Positions 16,943 to 24,589 of a stretch of 64,000 bases of DNA are shown piece after piece. Positions within the stretch are counted from its first letter, which is position 1; every line of letters begins with the position of its first letter. The stretch spans positions 1 through 64,000 of the forward strand of contig ONPN01000004.1 in NCBI GenBank assembly GCA_900319695.1, written 5' to 3'. The DNA comes from an uncultured Eubacteriales bacterium. Its GTDB lineage: Bacteria; Bacillota; Clostridia; Oscillospirales; Oscillospiraceae. Under the pieces are notes generated by a model. That model saw nothing but the letters and a program-made list of their open reading frames with translations. It was not told the DNA's origin and made no database searches. The position numbers and the translations under genes were made by a program.

Positions 16943-18319
16943 ATGGCTGAATTTGAAAACTTTCTGTCCCCCGGGCGCAAGGGGCATCTGATCGGCATCG
17001 GCGGCGTGTCCATGTCCTCGCTGGCCGAGGTGCTGGCCGGGATGGGACTTTGCATCACGGGCTCGGACATGAACGAGGGGGCCAATGTGGAGAGCCTTCG
17101 GAAAAAGGGCATCCCGGTTCTGATCGGCCACCATGCCGAGAACATCACCGACGACGTGGAGTTTGTCGTGCGCACGGCCGCCGTCCATGACGACAACCCC
17201 GAAATCCAGGCCGCCCGCTCAAAGGGCGTCCCGGTGTTCGAGCGCACGCAGGCCTGGGGCGCGATCTCCAAGGACTATGCCAACGCCCTGTGCATCTGCG
17301 GCACCCACGGCAAGACCACCACGACCTCCATGTGCACTCACATTATGATGGCGGCCGACAAGGACCCCACCGTCATGATCGGCGGCACCCTGCCCCTGCT
17401 CAAGGCCGGGCACCGCGTGGGCCACGGCAACACCATCATCATGGAGGCCTGCGAGTACTATAACTCCTTCCTCTCCTTCCACCCCACCGTCGCTGTCATC
17501 CTGAACGTGGAGGCCGACCACCTGGACTTCTTCAAGGATCTGGACGATGTAAAGGCGTCCTTCCACAAGTTTGCCCAGCGCGTGCCGAAGGACGGCTATG
17601 TGATCGCAAACCTGGACGATCCCAACACCATGGACGTGGTGAAGGACATTGACGGCCGGGTCATTACCTTCGGCCTGAGCGACAAGGCCGACGTCACCGC
17701 CGCGAACATCGAGTTCCGGGGCGCAAACTCCCGCTTTGACATTCTCTACAAGGGGAAGCTCTTTACCGACGTGACCCTGCATGTGCCGGGTCTGCACAAC
17801 GTCAAGAACGCCCTGGCCGCCACCGCCGCCTGCATCAGTCTCGGCGTGCGCCCCTTCGCCGTCAAGTACGGTCTTGCGGGCTTCAACGGCGCGGGCCGCC
17901 GCTTTGAGTTCAAGGGCAAGTATAACGGCGCGGACGTGTACGACGACTACGCCCACCACCCGGGCGAGCTCAAGGTCCTGCTCGACGCGGTGGAGCAGCT
18001 CAACTACAAGCGCACGGTGCTGGTCTTCCAGCCGCACACCTACTCCCGCACCGCCGCCCTCTTCGGGGATTTCGTCGAACAGCTCCGGCGGCCCGACGTG
18101 GTTTTCCTCGCCGAAATCTTTGCCGCGCGCGAAAAGAACACCATCGGTATTTCCTCGGCGGATCTTGCGAAGGAGGTTGACGGCTCCATCTTCTGCCCGA
18201 CCTTCGACGTGATCGAAGACGCCCTCCGCGCCATCGCCCACCCCGGCGACATCGTCCTCACGGTCGGCGCGGGCGACGTGTACAAAATCGGCGAGCGCCT
18301 GATCGAGGAAGAGCGGTAA
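16943..18319 (+). CDS. murC: UDP-N-acetylmuramate--L-alanine ligase
   Basis: A 458-residue Mur ligase that adds L-Ala to UDP-MurNAc in the cytoplasm. The N-terminal nucleotide fold is GIGGVSMSSLAEV, the ATP loop GTHGKTTTTSM near residue 115, and the central motif EACEYYNSFLSF near 168. YDDYAHHPGELK and the TVGAGDVYK C-terminus are diagnostic of MurC. The ATG follows AAAAAGGAG. It is monocistronic with its own promoter and terminator. Confidence 0.96.
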   Translation: MAEFENFLSPGRKGHLIGIGGVSMSSLAEVLAGMGLCITGSDMNEGANVESLRKKGIPVLIGHHAENITDDVEFVVRTAAVHDDNPEIQAARSKGVPVFERTQAWGAISKDYANALCICGTHGKTTTTSMCTHIMMAADKDPTVMIGGTLPLLKAGHRVGHGNTIIMEACEYYNSFLSFHPTVAVILNVEADHLDFFKDLDDVKASFHKFAQRVPKDGYVIANLDDPNTMDVVKDIDGRVITFGLSDKADVTAANIEFRGANSRFDILYKGKLFTDVTLHVPGLHNVKNALAATAACISLGVRPFAVKYGLAGFNGAGRRFEFKGKYNGADVYDDYAHHPGELKVLLDAVEQLNYKRTVLVFQPHTYSRTAALFGDFVEQLRRPDVVFLAEIFAAREKNTIGISSADLAKEVDGSIFCPTFDVIEDALRAIAHPGDIVLTVGAGDVYKIGERLIEEER

Positions 18320-18337
18320 ACAACCGAATATGGAACA

Positions 18338-18374
18338 GCCCGGCGGATCAGACGACCCGCCGGGCGATTTTTAT
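18338..18374 (+). terminator. intrinsic terminator after murC
   Basis: Perfect 9-bp stem GCCCGGCGG / CCGCCGGGC followed by GATTTTTATT. It lies between convergent murC and hicB. Confidence 0.88.
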
Positions 18375-18752
18375 TCATTTCGCGGCTCTCGTATGATTTC
18401 CTTCCGCGTCGTTTTTCGTCAGCAGATAAAGGCAATACTGATTCATGCTGACGCCCTGCTCCTTGGAGTGCTGCGCCAGGGAGCGGTGCAGCGCCTTCGG
18501 GATGCGAAGCTTGAACTGCCCGGAATACTCCATATCCGCCGCGGGTTCGGGTATGGCGATCCCTTCCTCCATGGCGGTCAGCAGCCACTCCCGTCTGGCG
18601 TCCTCGGCATTGGCCGCAAGCTCCGCGATCGTCTGCCCGGTCGTGATGCAGCCGCGCAGCTCCGGGTACGAGCCGACATAGCCGCCCTCCTCTGTGTCCC
18701 GGACGATTTCCAGCTTGTAGGGCAGGCGCATATACTCCTCAATCGTTTTCAT
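18375..18752 (-). CDS. hicB: HicB-family antitoxin
   Basis: A 125-residue protein. The partial RNase-H-like HicB domain reads YKLEIVRDTEEGGYVGSYPEL. The C-terminal part (FKLRIPKALHRSLAQHSKEQGVSMNQY) is a ribbon-helix-helix DNA-binding segment. HicB neutralises HicA and represses the operon. It overlaps the end of hicA by 14 bases, in the usual hicA-hicB order. The ATG at 18752 starts MKTIEEYM; the frame extends 7 codons further without a better ribosome site. Confidence 0.92.
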   Translation of the reverse strand: MKTIEEYMRLPYKLEIVRDTEEGGYVGSYPELRGCITTGQTIAELAANAEDARREWLLTAMEEGIAIPEPAADMEYSGQFKLRIPKALHRSLAQHSKEQGVSMNQYCLYLLTKNDAEGNHTRAAK

Positions 18753-18993
18753 GGTTCCCCTCCTCGCTCTCAACGATTTCCTTCACCATCCGTACATAGA
18801 CGGTTTTGATCGGCTCATGGGTCGGTATCGTGATCGGCATACAGCCCGGCTTGCGGAAGGTACAATGACTGCTCCCGCCATGGGGCTGGCTCATGGTATA
18901 GCCGCAGCTCTCCAAGACTTTTTTCAGTTCTTCAAAGCGCAATTCTTTCGACAGGTTCTTGATCTTCGATAACAGCTTATTCCATGTTGACAA
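18739..18993 (-). CDS. hicA: HicA-family mRNA interferase toxin
   Basis: An 84-residue dsRBD-fold toxin. The catalytic His is in HGGSSHCTFRKPG near residue 42, followed by ITIPTHEPIKTVYVRMVKEI. It cleaves mRNA when free of HicB. The start is a TTG, supported by AGGTGAG 5 bases upstream; the nearby ATG is out of frame. A weak start codon may keep toxin levels low. The promoter just upstream is near consensus. Confidence 0.9.
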   Translation of the reverse strand: MSTWNKLLSKIKNLSKELRFEELKKVLESCGYTMSQPHGGSSHCTFRKPGCMPITIPTHEPIKTVYVRMVKEIVESEEGNHEND

Positions 18994-19014
18994 GGATACT
19001 CACCTCTGGCCTCT

Positions 19015-19043
19015 ATTATATGTGGTGTCGTATATAGTGTCAA
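19015..19043 (-). promoter_or_regulatory. hicAB promoter with direct repeat
   Basis: On the minus strand TTGACA and TATAAT are separated by exactly 17 bases, both perfect consensus, 22 bases before the hicA start. The plus strand of the spacer has the direct repeat GTGTC...GTGTC (12-base period), a possible HicB operator (inference). Confidence 0.85.
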
Positions 19044-19079
19044 GTGTGAGCGTAGGCTTATTTCACAGGAGGAATCGTT

Positions 19080-19307
19080 TCAAAGGCACTGATCCTCATC
19101 GCTAGGGGTATAGCGCATAATCGCTTCCACCGGACAGTGGAGAATCCGACACAAGTCATTGATTGTTGTCGTATTGAGCGGCTTATTTTTGCGCAGCTTG
19201 TCGATGGTGGAACTCGAGAGATGATGGCGGTTTATCAGGGAATAGGTTGACTCCTCTGATTCGCGGAGCGTTTGCCAGAAGGGTTCGTAGCTTATCATAT
19301 ACATCAC
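19080..19307 (-). CDS. small HTH (Cro/CI-like) transcriptional regulator
   Basis: A 75-residue protein that is almost entirely one helix-turn-helix domain (STYSLINRHHLSSSTIDKLRKNKPLNTTTINDLCRILHC), similar to the small phage-type HTH_26 regulators. The first codons are GTG-ATG, so the start may be one codon in. It is divergent from the membrane-protein gene at 19400. The palindrome GACTATAGTC on that gene's -35 (19339-19348) could be its target (inference). Confidence 0.8.
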   Translation of the reverse strand: MMYMISYEPFWQTLRESEESTYSLINRHHLSSSTIDKLRKNKPLNTTTINDLCRILHCPVEAIMRYTPSDEDQCL

Positions 19308-19336
19308 CGCCCTGATACTATTATGCCGTCTTGATC

Positions 19337-19365
19337 TTGACTATAGTCGTTTAAGAGACTATAAT
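19337..19365 (+). promoter_or_regulatory. promoter of the 19400 membrane-protein gene with overlapping palindrome
   Basis: TTGACT and TATAAT are separated by 17 bases. The -35 is embedded in the perfect palindrome GACTATAGTC (19339-19348), a plausible operator. Confidence 0.75.
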
Positions 19366-19399
19366 GTTCTCTGACAGCTTTTTGTAAAAGGAGACACCT

Positions 19400-20347
19400 A
19401 TGAAAGCAAACGAATTTTCCCTGCTTGCCTCTGAGCTTGGCCTGACAGCCTACGGGCCGCGTCTGTGCGGCGTGGTTGACGGCTGGCCGCTGACTGTGTA
19501 CAACACACGGCTGACCCACGTTCAATTTGTCGCAGACAGAAAAAAAGATCGGGCGACAATGAGGCAGATCGAAGAGACGCTGAAAACCTGGGGTGGCCGC
19601 GTGTACAGTTGGCGCGGAAACATTCTGACGCTCACCTCGCCGTCACAAAAGAAAGCGCGGGGCAGTCGGGCGGAATATATCAGCTTCTGCGCCTGGGTGA
19701 TGACCCGGGCGGGACTGAAGCCGCTCGACCATTGTCCCTATTGCGGGGCGCGTTACTGCGATGTGGCGGCTATGATCGGGCGCAATTTTCAGCTTGTACA
19801 TTTGCGCTGTCTGCGCGACGCCGCCGACAAGGCACGTGATAAAGCGGAAAACAACAGTCATAACGGGAACTATCTGCTCGGCACGCTGGGCGCCATTCTC
19901 GGCATGATCGTCGGCACAATTCCAACACTGCTGACGGTTTACTTCATGTCGATTGAAAGCTCTCTGCTCTTTGCCCTGATTCCGATCTGTATCTATCTCG
20001 GGTACAAGTTTTTCGGCGGGAAGATGAATCGGAGCGCCCTCTTTCTCTCTGTCGTTCTGTCCATCGCGGCGGTGTTCTTGCTGGATTTTGAGATCGTCGT
20101 TCTGATCTTCATGGACGAGTACGGCGCGAGTTTCGGCGAGGCTATGCGTGCTTTGCCCGATGTCTTCCAGGACGGCACCTTCTGGGCAGAGATCGCCATG
20201 AACTCCTTGCAGGAATATCTCTTTACCGGTCTGGGCCTTATGATCGCCTGGCGTCTGATCTCTACTACCGACGCGGGCAGCGCCGACGAGTTGGCCGCTG
20301 CCCTGCGTATGGCAAGGAACTACTCAAGGGAGGAATCCAACAATTGA
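19400..20347 (+). CDS. membrane protein with zinc-ribbon-like motif, function unknown
   Basis: A 315-residue protein I do not recognise. The first 110 residues are soluble (VADRKKDRATMRQIEETLKTWGG). CPYCGARYC near residue 114 could bind zinc. Three to four hydrophobic segments follow at about 155-180, 185-203, 210-240 and 270-288. An AAAGGAGA ribosome site precedes the ATG. It is flanked by a small HTH gene and the NYN gene's leader, and belongs to no clear operon. Confidence 0.65.
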   Translation: MKANEFSLLASELGLTAYGPRLCGVVDGWPLTVYNTRLTHVQFVADRKKDRATMRQIEETLKTWGGRVYSWRGNILTLTSPSQKKARGSRAEYISFCAWVMTRAGLKPLDHCPYCGARYCDVAAMIGRNFQLVHLRCLRDAADKARDKAENNSHNGNYLLGTLGAILGMIVGTIPTLLTVYFMSIESSLLFALIPICIYLGYKFFGGKMNRSALFLSVVLSIAAVFLLDFEIVVLIFMDEYGASFGEAMRALPDVFQDGTFWAEIAMNSLQEYLFTGLGLMIAWRLISTTDAGSADELAAALRMARNYSREESNN

Positions 20348-20372
20348 CATCCGCGCACTTTTGTAGTATTTT
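20344..20372 (+). promoter_or_regulatory. promoter of the NYN-gene leader
   Basis: TTGACA and TATTTT are separated by 17 bases, overlapping the stop of the preceding gene. The predicted start is near 20379, giving a leader of about 187 bases before the NYN gene. Confidence 0.55.
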
Positions 20373-20392
20373 ATTGCCATAAAGCAAGGCAT

Positions 20393-20476
20393 ATGAAAGC
20401 CGATGCGAGCGCTCCTTATCGTGAGAGCGCGGCGCCTGTTCGCCCCTATCGACGCGGGCGGCGCCTGTTCATGTAA
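20393..20476 (+). CDS. putative 27-residue leader peptide
   Basis: A short frame, ATG to TAA, with AAGG 5 bases upstream. The peptide is Arg-rich toward its end (RPYRRGRRLFM); six Arg codons include CGA and CGG. It contains two 13-base direct repeats, GCGGCGCCTGTTC (20429-20441 and 20458-20470). It lies between a promoter and a strong terminator that precedes the NYN gene. Translation is not proven; the case rests on layout. Confidence 0.4.
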   Translation: MKADASAPYRESAAPVRPYRRGRRLFM

Positions 20477-20493
20477 CTGGCATTATAAATTCA

Positions 20494-20545
20494 GGGACAT
20501 TGAACTTGACAGGATCACCTGTCGGGTTCAATGTCCCTTTTTTAT
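20494..20545 (+). terminator. strong intrinsic terminator/attenuator 20 bases before the NYN gene
   Basis: A 20-bp stem (20494-20513 with 20518-20537), fully paired if two G-U pairs are allowed, loop ATCA, followed by TTTTTTATTTT. It stands between the leader ORF and the ribosome site of the gene at 20566, so transcription must read through it. Confidence 0.88.
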
Positions 20546-20565
20546 TTTCTGAAAGGAGTATTTAT

Positions 20566-20994
20566 ATGAAAACACGCGCAAATACCGGCACCGTCATCCT
20601 TGTTGACGGGGAAAACGTGAGCGCCAAGCGGGCGGACGAGATCCTCCGCCTGGCCCGGCGCTTTGGCCGTGTCGCTCTGCTCAGGGTATACCACCGGCAG
20701 AAGGACCCGATCACACGGGCGTGGACGGAGAAATCCCATGTCAGCGCCTACACGGACGTCTGCCTTTTCGGCGGCCCGGAGAAGAACAAGATCGACCGCA
20801 AGATACAGAAGGACGCGCAGCGCTATTTCGGCGCTGAGGGCGTCGGCGGGGTCGTCGTTGTCAGCAGCGACGCGGATTTCCGCTGCCTGGCGGGGAACGC
20901 CGCCGCTGCCGGAAAAAGCTTCTGCGTCATCGGGGAAAAACAGGCCCCGCTCAGGCTGCGCCGCGCCTGCGATCGCTTTATCGAACTGCCCTGA
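20566..20994 (+). CDS. NYN/PIN-like domain protein (LabA-type)
   Basis: A 142-residue single-domain protein. Acidic residues typical of the NYN nuclease-like fold occur in VILVDGENVSAKRADE near residue 12 and VVVVSSDADFRCLAG near 107. Members are often ribonucleases or RNA-binding proteins. The ATG follows GAAAGGAG; the frame extends upstream into the terminator, which cannot be coding. Expression is probably controlled by the leader and terminator. Confidence 0.85.
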   Translation: MKTRANTGTVILVDGENVSAKRADEILRLARRFGRVALLRVYHRQKDPITRAWTEKSHVSAYTDVCLFGGPEKNKIDRKIQKDAQRYFGAEGVGGVVVVSSDADFRCLAGNAAAAGKSFCVIGEKQAPLRLRRACDRFIELP

Positions 20995-21010
20995 ACTCTC
21001 TATACAAAAA

Positions 21011-21041
21011 ACCTCCGGGGCGTCTGCCCCGGAGGTTGTCG
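21011..21041. terminator. bidirectional intrinsic terminator
   Basis: Perfect 11-bp stem ACCTCCGGGGC / GCCCCGGAGGT with loop GTCT. TGTCGTTTTG follows on the plus strand and TTTTTGTATAG on the minus strand. It ends both the NYN gene and nfnB. Confidence 0.92.
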
Positions 21042-21058
21042 TTTTGGAACAAGCCCGC

Positions 21059-22494
21059 TTACGCGTTCTTCTCCTTGATATACTTGTCGATGGAGACGGC
21101 GCCCGCCTTGCCCGCGCCCATGGCGAGGATAACGGTGGCCGCGCCGGTCACGGCGTCGCCGCCGGCGAAGACGCCCTCGCGCGCGGTCACGCCGCCCTCG
21201 TCGGCCTCAATGCCGCCCTTGCGGGTGAAGGTCAGGCCGCCGGTGGTGTTGCGGATCAGGGGGTTGGGGCTGGTGCCGATGGCGATGATGACGGTGTCCA
21301 CGTCCAGGACCCACTCGCTGCCCGGCACGGGGACGGGAGAGCGGCGGCCCTTCGCGTCGGGCTCGCCCAGCTCCTGGCGCAGCAGCTCAATGCCGGTGAC
21401 GAAGCCGTCCTCGCCCGCGAGGATGCGGGTCGGGTTATTGAGCAGGTGGAACTCGATGCCCTCGGCCTCGGCATGCTCGACCTCTTCGAGACGGGCGGGC
21501 AGCTCGTCGCGACCTCTTCGAGACGGGCGGGCAGCTCGTCGCGGCCGCGGCGGTAGCAGATATAGACATGCTCCGCGCCCAGGCGCTTGGCCACGCGCGC
21601 GGCGTCCATGGCGACGTTGCCCGCGCCGACGACGGCCACGCGGTGGAAGTGCTTGATGGGCGTATCGTAGTCGTCGCGATAGGCCTTCATGAGGTTGACG
21701 CGGGTCAGCAGCTCATTGGCGGTGTAGACGCCCAGCAGGTTCTCGCCGGGGATGTGCAGGAACTGGGGCAGACCGGCGCCGGAGCCGATGAACACGGCCT
21801 CGAAGCCGTCCTCGAACAGCTCGTCCACGGTCTCGGACTTGCCGATGATGGCGTTGTTGACGATCTTGACGCCCATGGCCTTGAGGTTGTCGATCTCCTT
21901 GGCGACGATCTCCTTCGGGAGCCTAAACTGCGGGATGCCGTAGACCAGCACGCCGCCGGACTTGTGCAGGGCCTCGAAGATCGTGACGTCGTAGCCCATC
22001 TTGCGCAGGTCGCCCGCGCAGGTCAGGCCCGCAGGGCCGGAGCCGACGACGGCGATACGGTGGCCGTTGGAGGCGGGAACCTCAACCTCGACCTTCTCGA
22101 GCTTGGCCTGCTCTGCCATGTGCCAGTCGGCCACGAAGCGCTCGAGTCTGCCGATGCCGACGGACTCGCCCTTGAGGCCGCGGACGCACTTGGACTCGCA
22201 CTGCTTTTCCTGGGGGCAGACGCGGCCGCAGACGGCGGGCAGGGAGTTTGTGGAGGTGATGATGTCATAGGCGGCCTCAAACTCACCCTCGGCGACCTTG
22301 GCGATAAACTCGGGGATGCGCACGGCCACGGGACATCCGGTGCGGCAGGCGGGGTTCTTGCAGTTGAGGCAGCGCTTGGCCTCGTCGATGGCCATCTCGG
22401 GGGTGTAGCCCAGGGCCACCTCGTCGAAGTTGCCGGCGCGCAACACAGGGTCCTGCTCGGGCATTTCGTTCTTGGTCAGTCTCATATTAGCCAT
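21059..22494 (-). pseudogene. nfnB: NfnB / GltD-like flavoprotein subunit, frameshifted by a 32-bp duplication
   Basis: The large subunit of NADH-dependent ferredoxin:NADP oxidoreductase, or a glutamate-synthase-small-chain homolog. The N-terminal part is intact: Cys motifs CLNCKNPACRTGCP and CGRVCPQEKQCESKC, FAD fold VVGSGPAGLTC, NAD(P) fold VVGAGNVAMDAARVAKRLG. After RDELPARLEEV the frame changes because 32 bases (21479-21510) are repeated at once (21511-21542). Deleting one copy restores a continuous frame to the normal C-terminus (VFAGGDAVTGAATVILAMGAGKAGA, stop at 21059). As written the product loses the last NAD(P)/FAD-binding part. It may be phase variation, recent loss, or an assembly error. 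Confidence 0.9.
21479..21542. repeat. perfect tandem duplication, 2 x 32 bp, inside nfnB
   Basis: The unit begins GACCTCTTCGAGACGG and ends CAGCTCGTCGC; both copies are identical and directly adjacent. Because 32 is not a multiple of 3, the second copy shifts the reading frame. Confidence 0.97.
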
Positions 22495-23353
22495 TTCTCT
22501 TTCCTCCCGTCATCTTGCAGATGTGCTGGGCAGCACGGTCCTGCTCGTCCTTGTAGAAGGCGGCGCGCTTGAGCAGGGAATCGAAATCGACCTGGTGCGC
22601 GTCAAAGTCCGGGCCGTCGACGCAGGCGAACTTGGTCTCGCCGCCGACGATGACGCGGCAGCCGCCGCACATGCCGGTGCCGTCGACCATGATGGGGTCG
22701 AGGGAGATGATGGTGCTGATGCCGTAGGGGCGGGTCACGTCGGCCAGGAACTTCATCATGATGTCGGGGCCGATGGCGATGACGCGGTCAAACTGGGGCT
22801 TACCCTCCGCGATGTTGGCCTCGATCTCCTGCTTGAGGAAGACGGTGGTGAAGCCCTTCTCGCCGTAGGTGCCGTCGTCGGTGCACATGATGAGCTTGTC
22901 GGAGGCCTCCTTGAGCTCGTCCTTAAGGATGACGATGTCGGCAGAGCGGAAGCCGCCGATGAAGGTGACCTCGATGCCGCGCTTGTGCATCTCCTTGGCG
23001 ATGGGGTACGCGATGGCGCAGCCGACGCCGCCGCCGACCACGCAGACCTTCTTCAGGCCTTCCATCTCGGTGGCTCTGCCGAGGGGGCCGACGAAGTCGG
23101 AGATGTAGTCGCCCTGCTCGACGGTGTGGAGCATCTTGGTGGTGCGGCCCGCGGCCTGCACCATGACGGAGACAGTGCCTTTCTCGCGGTCCCAGTCCGC
23201 GACGGAGACGGGGACGCGCTCGCCCTGCTCGTCCAGGCGGAAGATCACGAACTGACCGGCCTGCGCATGTCTGGCGGCCAGCGGCGCCTCGATCTCAAAC
23301 AGACAAATGGTCTTGGCGTCGTTGAGGAAACGCTTGGTTACGACCTTGTACAT
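22487..23353 (-). CDS. nfnA: NfnA-like ferredoxin-NADP reductase subunit (PyrK/sulfide dehydrogenase-type)
   Basis: A 288-residue FAD/NAD-binding subunit. The FAD segment is QAGQFVIFRLDEQGERVPVSV and the NAD fold VVGGGVGCAIAYPIAKEM. The C-terminal [2Fe-2S] Cys cluster reads DGTGMCGGCRVIVGG then FACVDGPDF. With NfnB it forms the electron-bifurcating transhydrogenase that couples NADH, NADPH and ferredoxin. Its stop overlaps the nfnB start by 8 bases. GAGGTG precedes the ATG. This subunit is intact although its partner is frameshifted. Confidence 0.88.
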   Translation of the reverse strand: MYKVVTKRFLNDAKTICLFEIEAPLAARHAQAGQFVIFRLDEQGERVPVSVADWDREKGTVSVMVQAAGRTTKMLHTVEQGDYISDFVGPLGRATEMEGLKKVCVVGGGVGCAIAYPIAKEMHKRGIEVTFIGGFRSADIVILKDELKEASDKLIMCTDDGTYGEKGFTTVFLKQEIEANIAEGKPQFDRVIAIGPDIMMKFLADVTRPYGISTIISLDPIMVDGTGMCGGCRVIVGGETKFACVDGPDFDAHQVDFDSLLKRAAFYKDEQDRAAQHICKMTGGKRNG

Positions 23354-23473
23354 GGAAACACCTCTATAATATTTATTGATTGCTGATGGTACTGTCGTTC
23401 GACAACAGATTTATTTTACGCTTTTTTTGGTATTAAGTCAATGTTTTCCGTATTTTTTACCCTGTTAAAGTAA

Positions 23474-23827
23474 TCACACGTACAAAATCAGGGCGATCAT
23501 CTCCAGCGGCTCGTCCCCGACGGCCTTCATGCTGTGGCCCTCGCCGTCACCGACGTACATCACGTCGCCGGGGCCGACCTCGATGAGCGTGCCGTTGTCG
23601 CTGTACTCACCGCGGCCTTTGAGGATGTAGTAGGTCTCGCCGTCGCCGTGGTGGACATGCCAGCCGAGCTCACATCCGGGCCGGATGACCACATGGTTAA
23701 AGAGCCGTCCCTTGCCGTACATCTCCTCCGCGCCCAGCAGGAGTCTGTGGTGCTCGACCTCGCCCGCGCCGCCGAACATCTTCTTCATCTCCACCGGGAC
23801 TTCGTCTTTACGTCTGATAACGCTCAT
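23474..23827 (-). CDS. cupin-domain protein
   Basis: A 117-residue single cupin. Metal-binding motif 1 is GWHVHHGDGETYYILKGRGEY and motif 2 is PGDVMYVGDGEGHSM. The substrate is unknown. It lies 11 bases downstream of the LUD gene on the same strand, so the two are co-transcribed. Confidence 0.88.
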   Translation of the reverse strand: MSVIRRKDEVPVEMKKMFGGAGEVEHHRLLLGAEEMYGKGRLFNHVVIRPGCELGWHVHHGDGETYYILKGRGEYSDNGTLIEVGPGDVMYVGDGEGHSMKAVGDEPLEMIALILYV

Positions 23828-23838
23828 GTTCTCCTCCT

Positions 23839-24429
23839 TTACATGCCGAGTTCTTCGTCAATCAAAACAACTTCCGTCTCCATGCCGTTCATCGGGGCCC
23901 ACAGCACCGTGAGCGCCCGGCAGATGCGCTCCGGACTGCGGCAGTCGTGGCAGATGCCGTCGGTCTGGCAGGGCGTCTTCTTGCCAAAGCGCGCGCAGTT
24001 TTTCACCGCCGCGACGTTGCGAGCCCGTTTCAGCGCCGTGTCGAAGTCCGGGGCGATCTTGTTGACGCCCGCGATAATGAAGACCTTCTCGTGTCCGAAG
24101 ACCGTGGCCGCGATGCGGTTGCCGGTGCCATCGATGTTGAAGATTTCGCCGTCCTCGCTGATGGCGTTTGCGCTGCACAGGTACACATCCGTCAGCGCCG
24201 CGCTCTTGAGCGTCTCGCGCCCCGGCGTCTTCCAGTGCCAGTATACCGTGTTGTCCGCCGAGAGCTTTTCAAAAAGCCCCAGTGCCTCGACCGTCTTGCT
24301 GCCGCCTATGCCCACGCTTTTGCCGCTGACCTGTCCGGCGATCCAGGCCGCCGCCTCCCGCGCGCTTTCAAAGTGTGAGACCTTGAAGCCGCGCGCTTCC
24401 AGATTGTGAATGGTTTTGTTCAGGTCCAT
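23839..24429 (-). CDS. LUD-domain protein (DUF162, LutC-like)
   Basis: A 196-residue protein of the lactate-utilisation LUD family, with GIGGSKTVEALGLFEKL, then NIDGTGNRIAATVFGHEKVFIIAGVNK. A Cys-rich tail (CARFGKKTPCQTDGICHDCRSPERIC) suggests a metal or cluster site. The start was chosen at MDLNKT, preceded by GGGGAGG at 7 bases. It is the stand-alone form without the LutA/LutB partners. Confidence 0.85.
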   Translation of the reverse strand: MDLNKTIHNLEARGFKVSHFESAREAAAWIAGQVSGKSVGIGGSKTVEALGLFEKLSADNTVYWHWKTPGRETLKSAALTDVYLCSANAISEDGEIFNIDGTGNRIAATVFGHEKVFIIAGVNKIAPDFDTALKRARNVAAVKNCARFGKKTPCQTDGICHDCRSPERICRALTVLWAPMNGMETEVVLIDEELGM

Positions 24430-24459
24430 AGGACCGCCTCCCCTGTTTATTGTATTTTC

Positions 24460-24488
24460 ATTATACAAAAGCCCCGCGTACATGTCAA
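24460..24488 (-). promoter_or_regulatory. promoter of the LUD-cupin operon
   Basis: On the minus strand TTGACA and TATAAT are separated by exactly 17 bases, both perfect consensus. The site is back to back with the transporter promoter at 24508-24536. Confidence 0.9.
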
Positions 24489-24507
24489 AGCCGCGGGGAA
24501 ATTTTTC

Positions 24508-24536
24508 TTGACAGTGTCGCTTTAGTGTGCTAATAT
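24508..24536 (+). promoter_or_regulatory. promoter of the amino-acid ABC transporter operon
   Basis: TTGACA and TAATAT are separated by 17 bases, 53 bases before the binding-protein ATG. Confidence 0.8.
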
Positions 24537-24589
24537 GCTAAATCGTTAAGAGAACCGCAAAACCATTTTGAAAATAAGGAGACAACACC

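Noticed and set aside
24472..24498. terminator (CCCCGCG / CGCGGGG) between the LUD gene and the transporter operon
   Set aside because: No gene is transcribed into it in the right direction, and the hairpin overlaps the perfect minus-strand promoter; the match is probably incidental.
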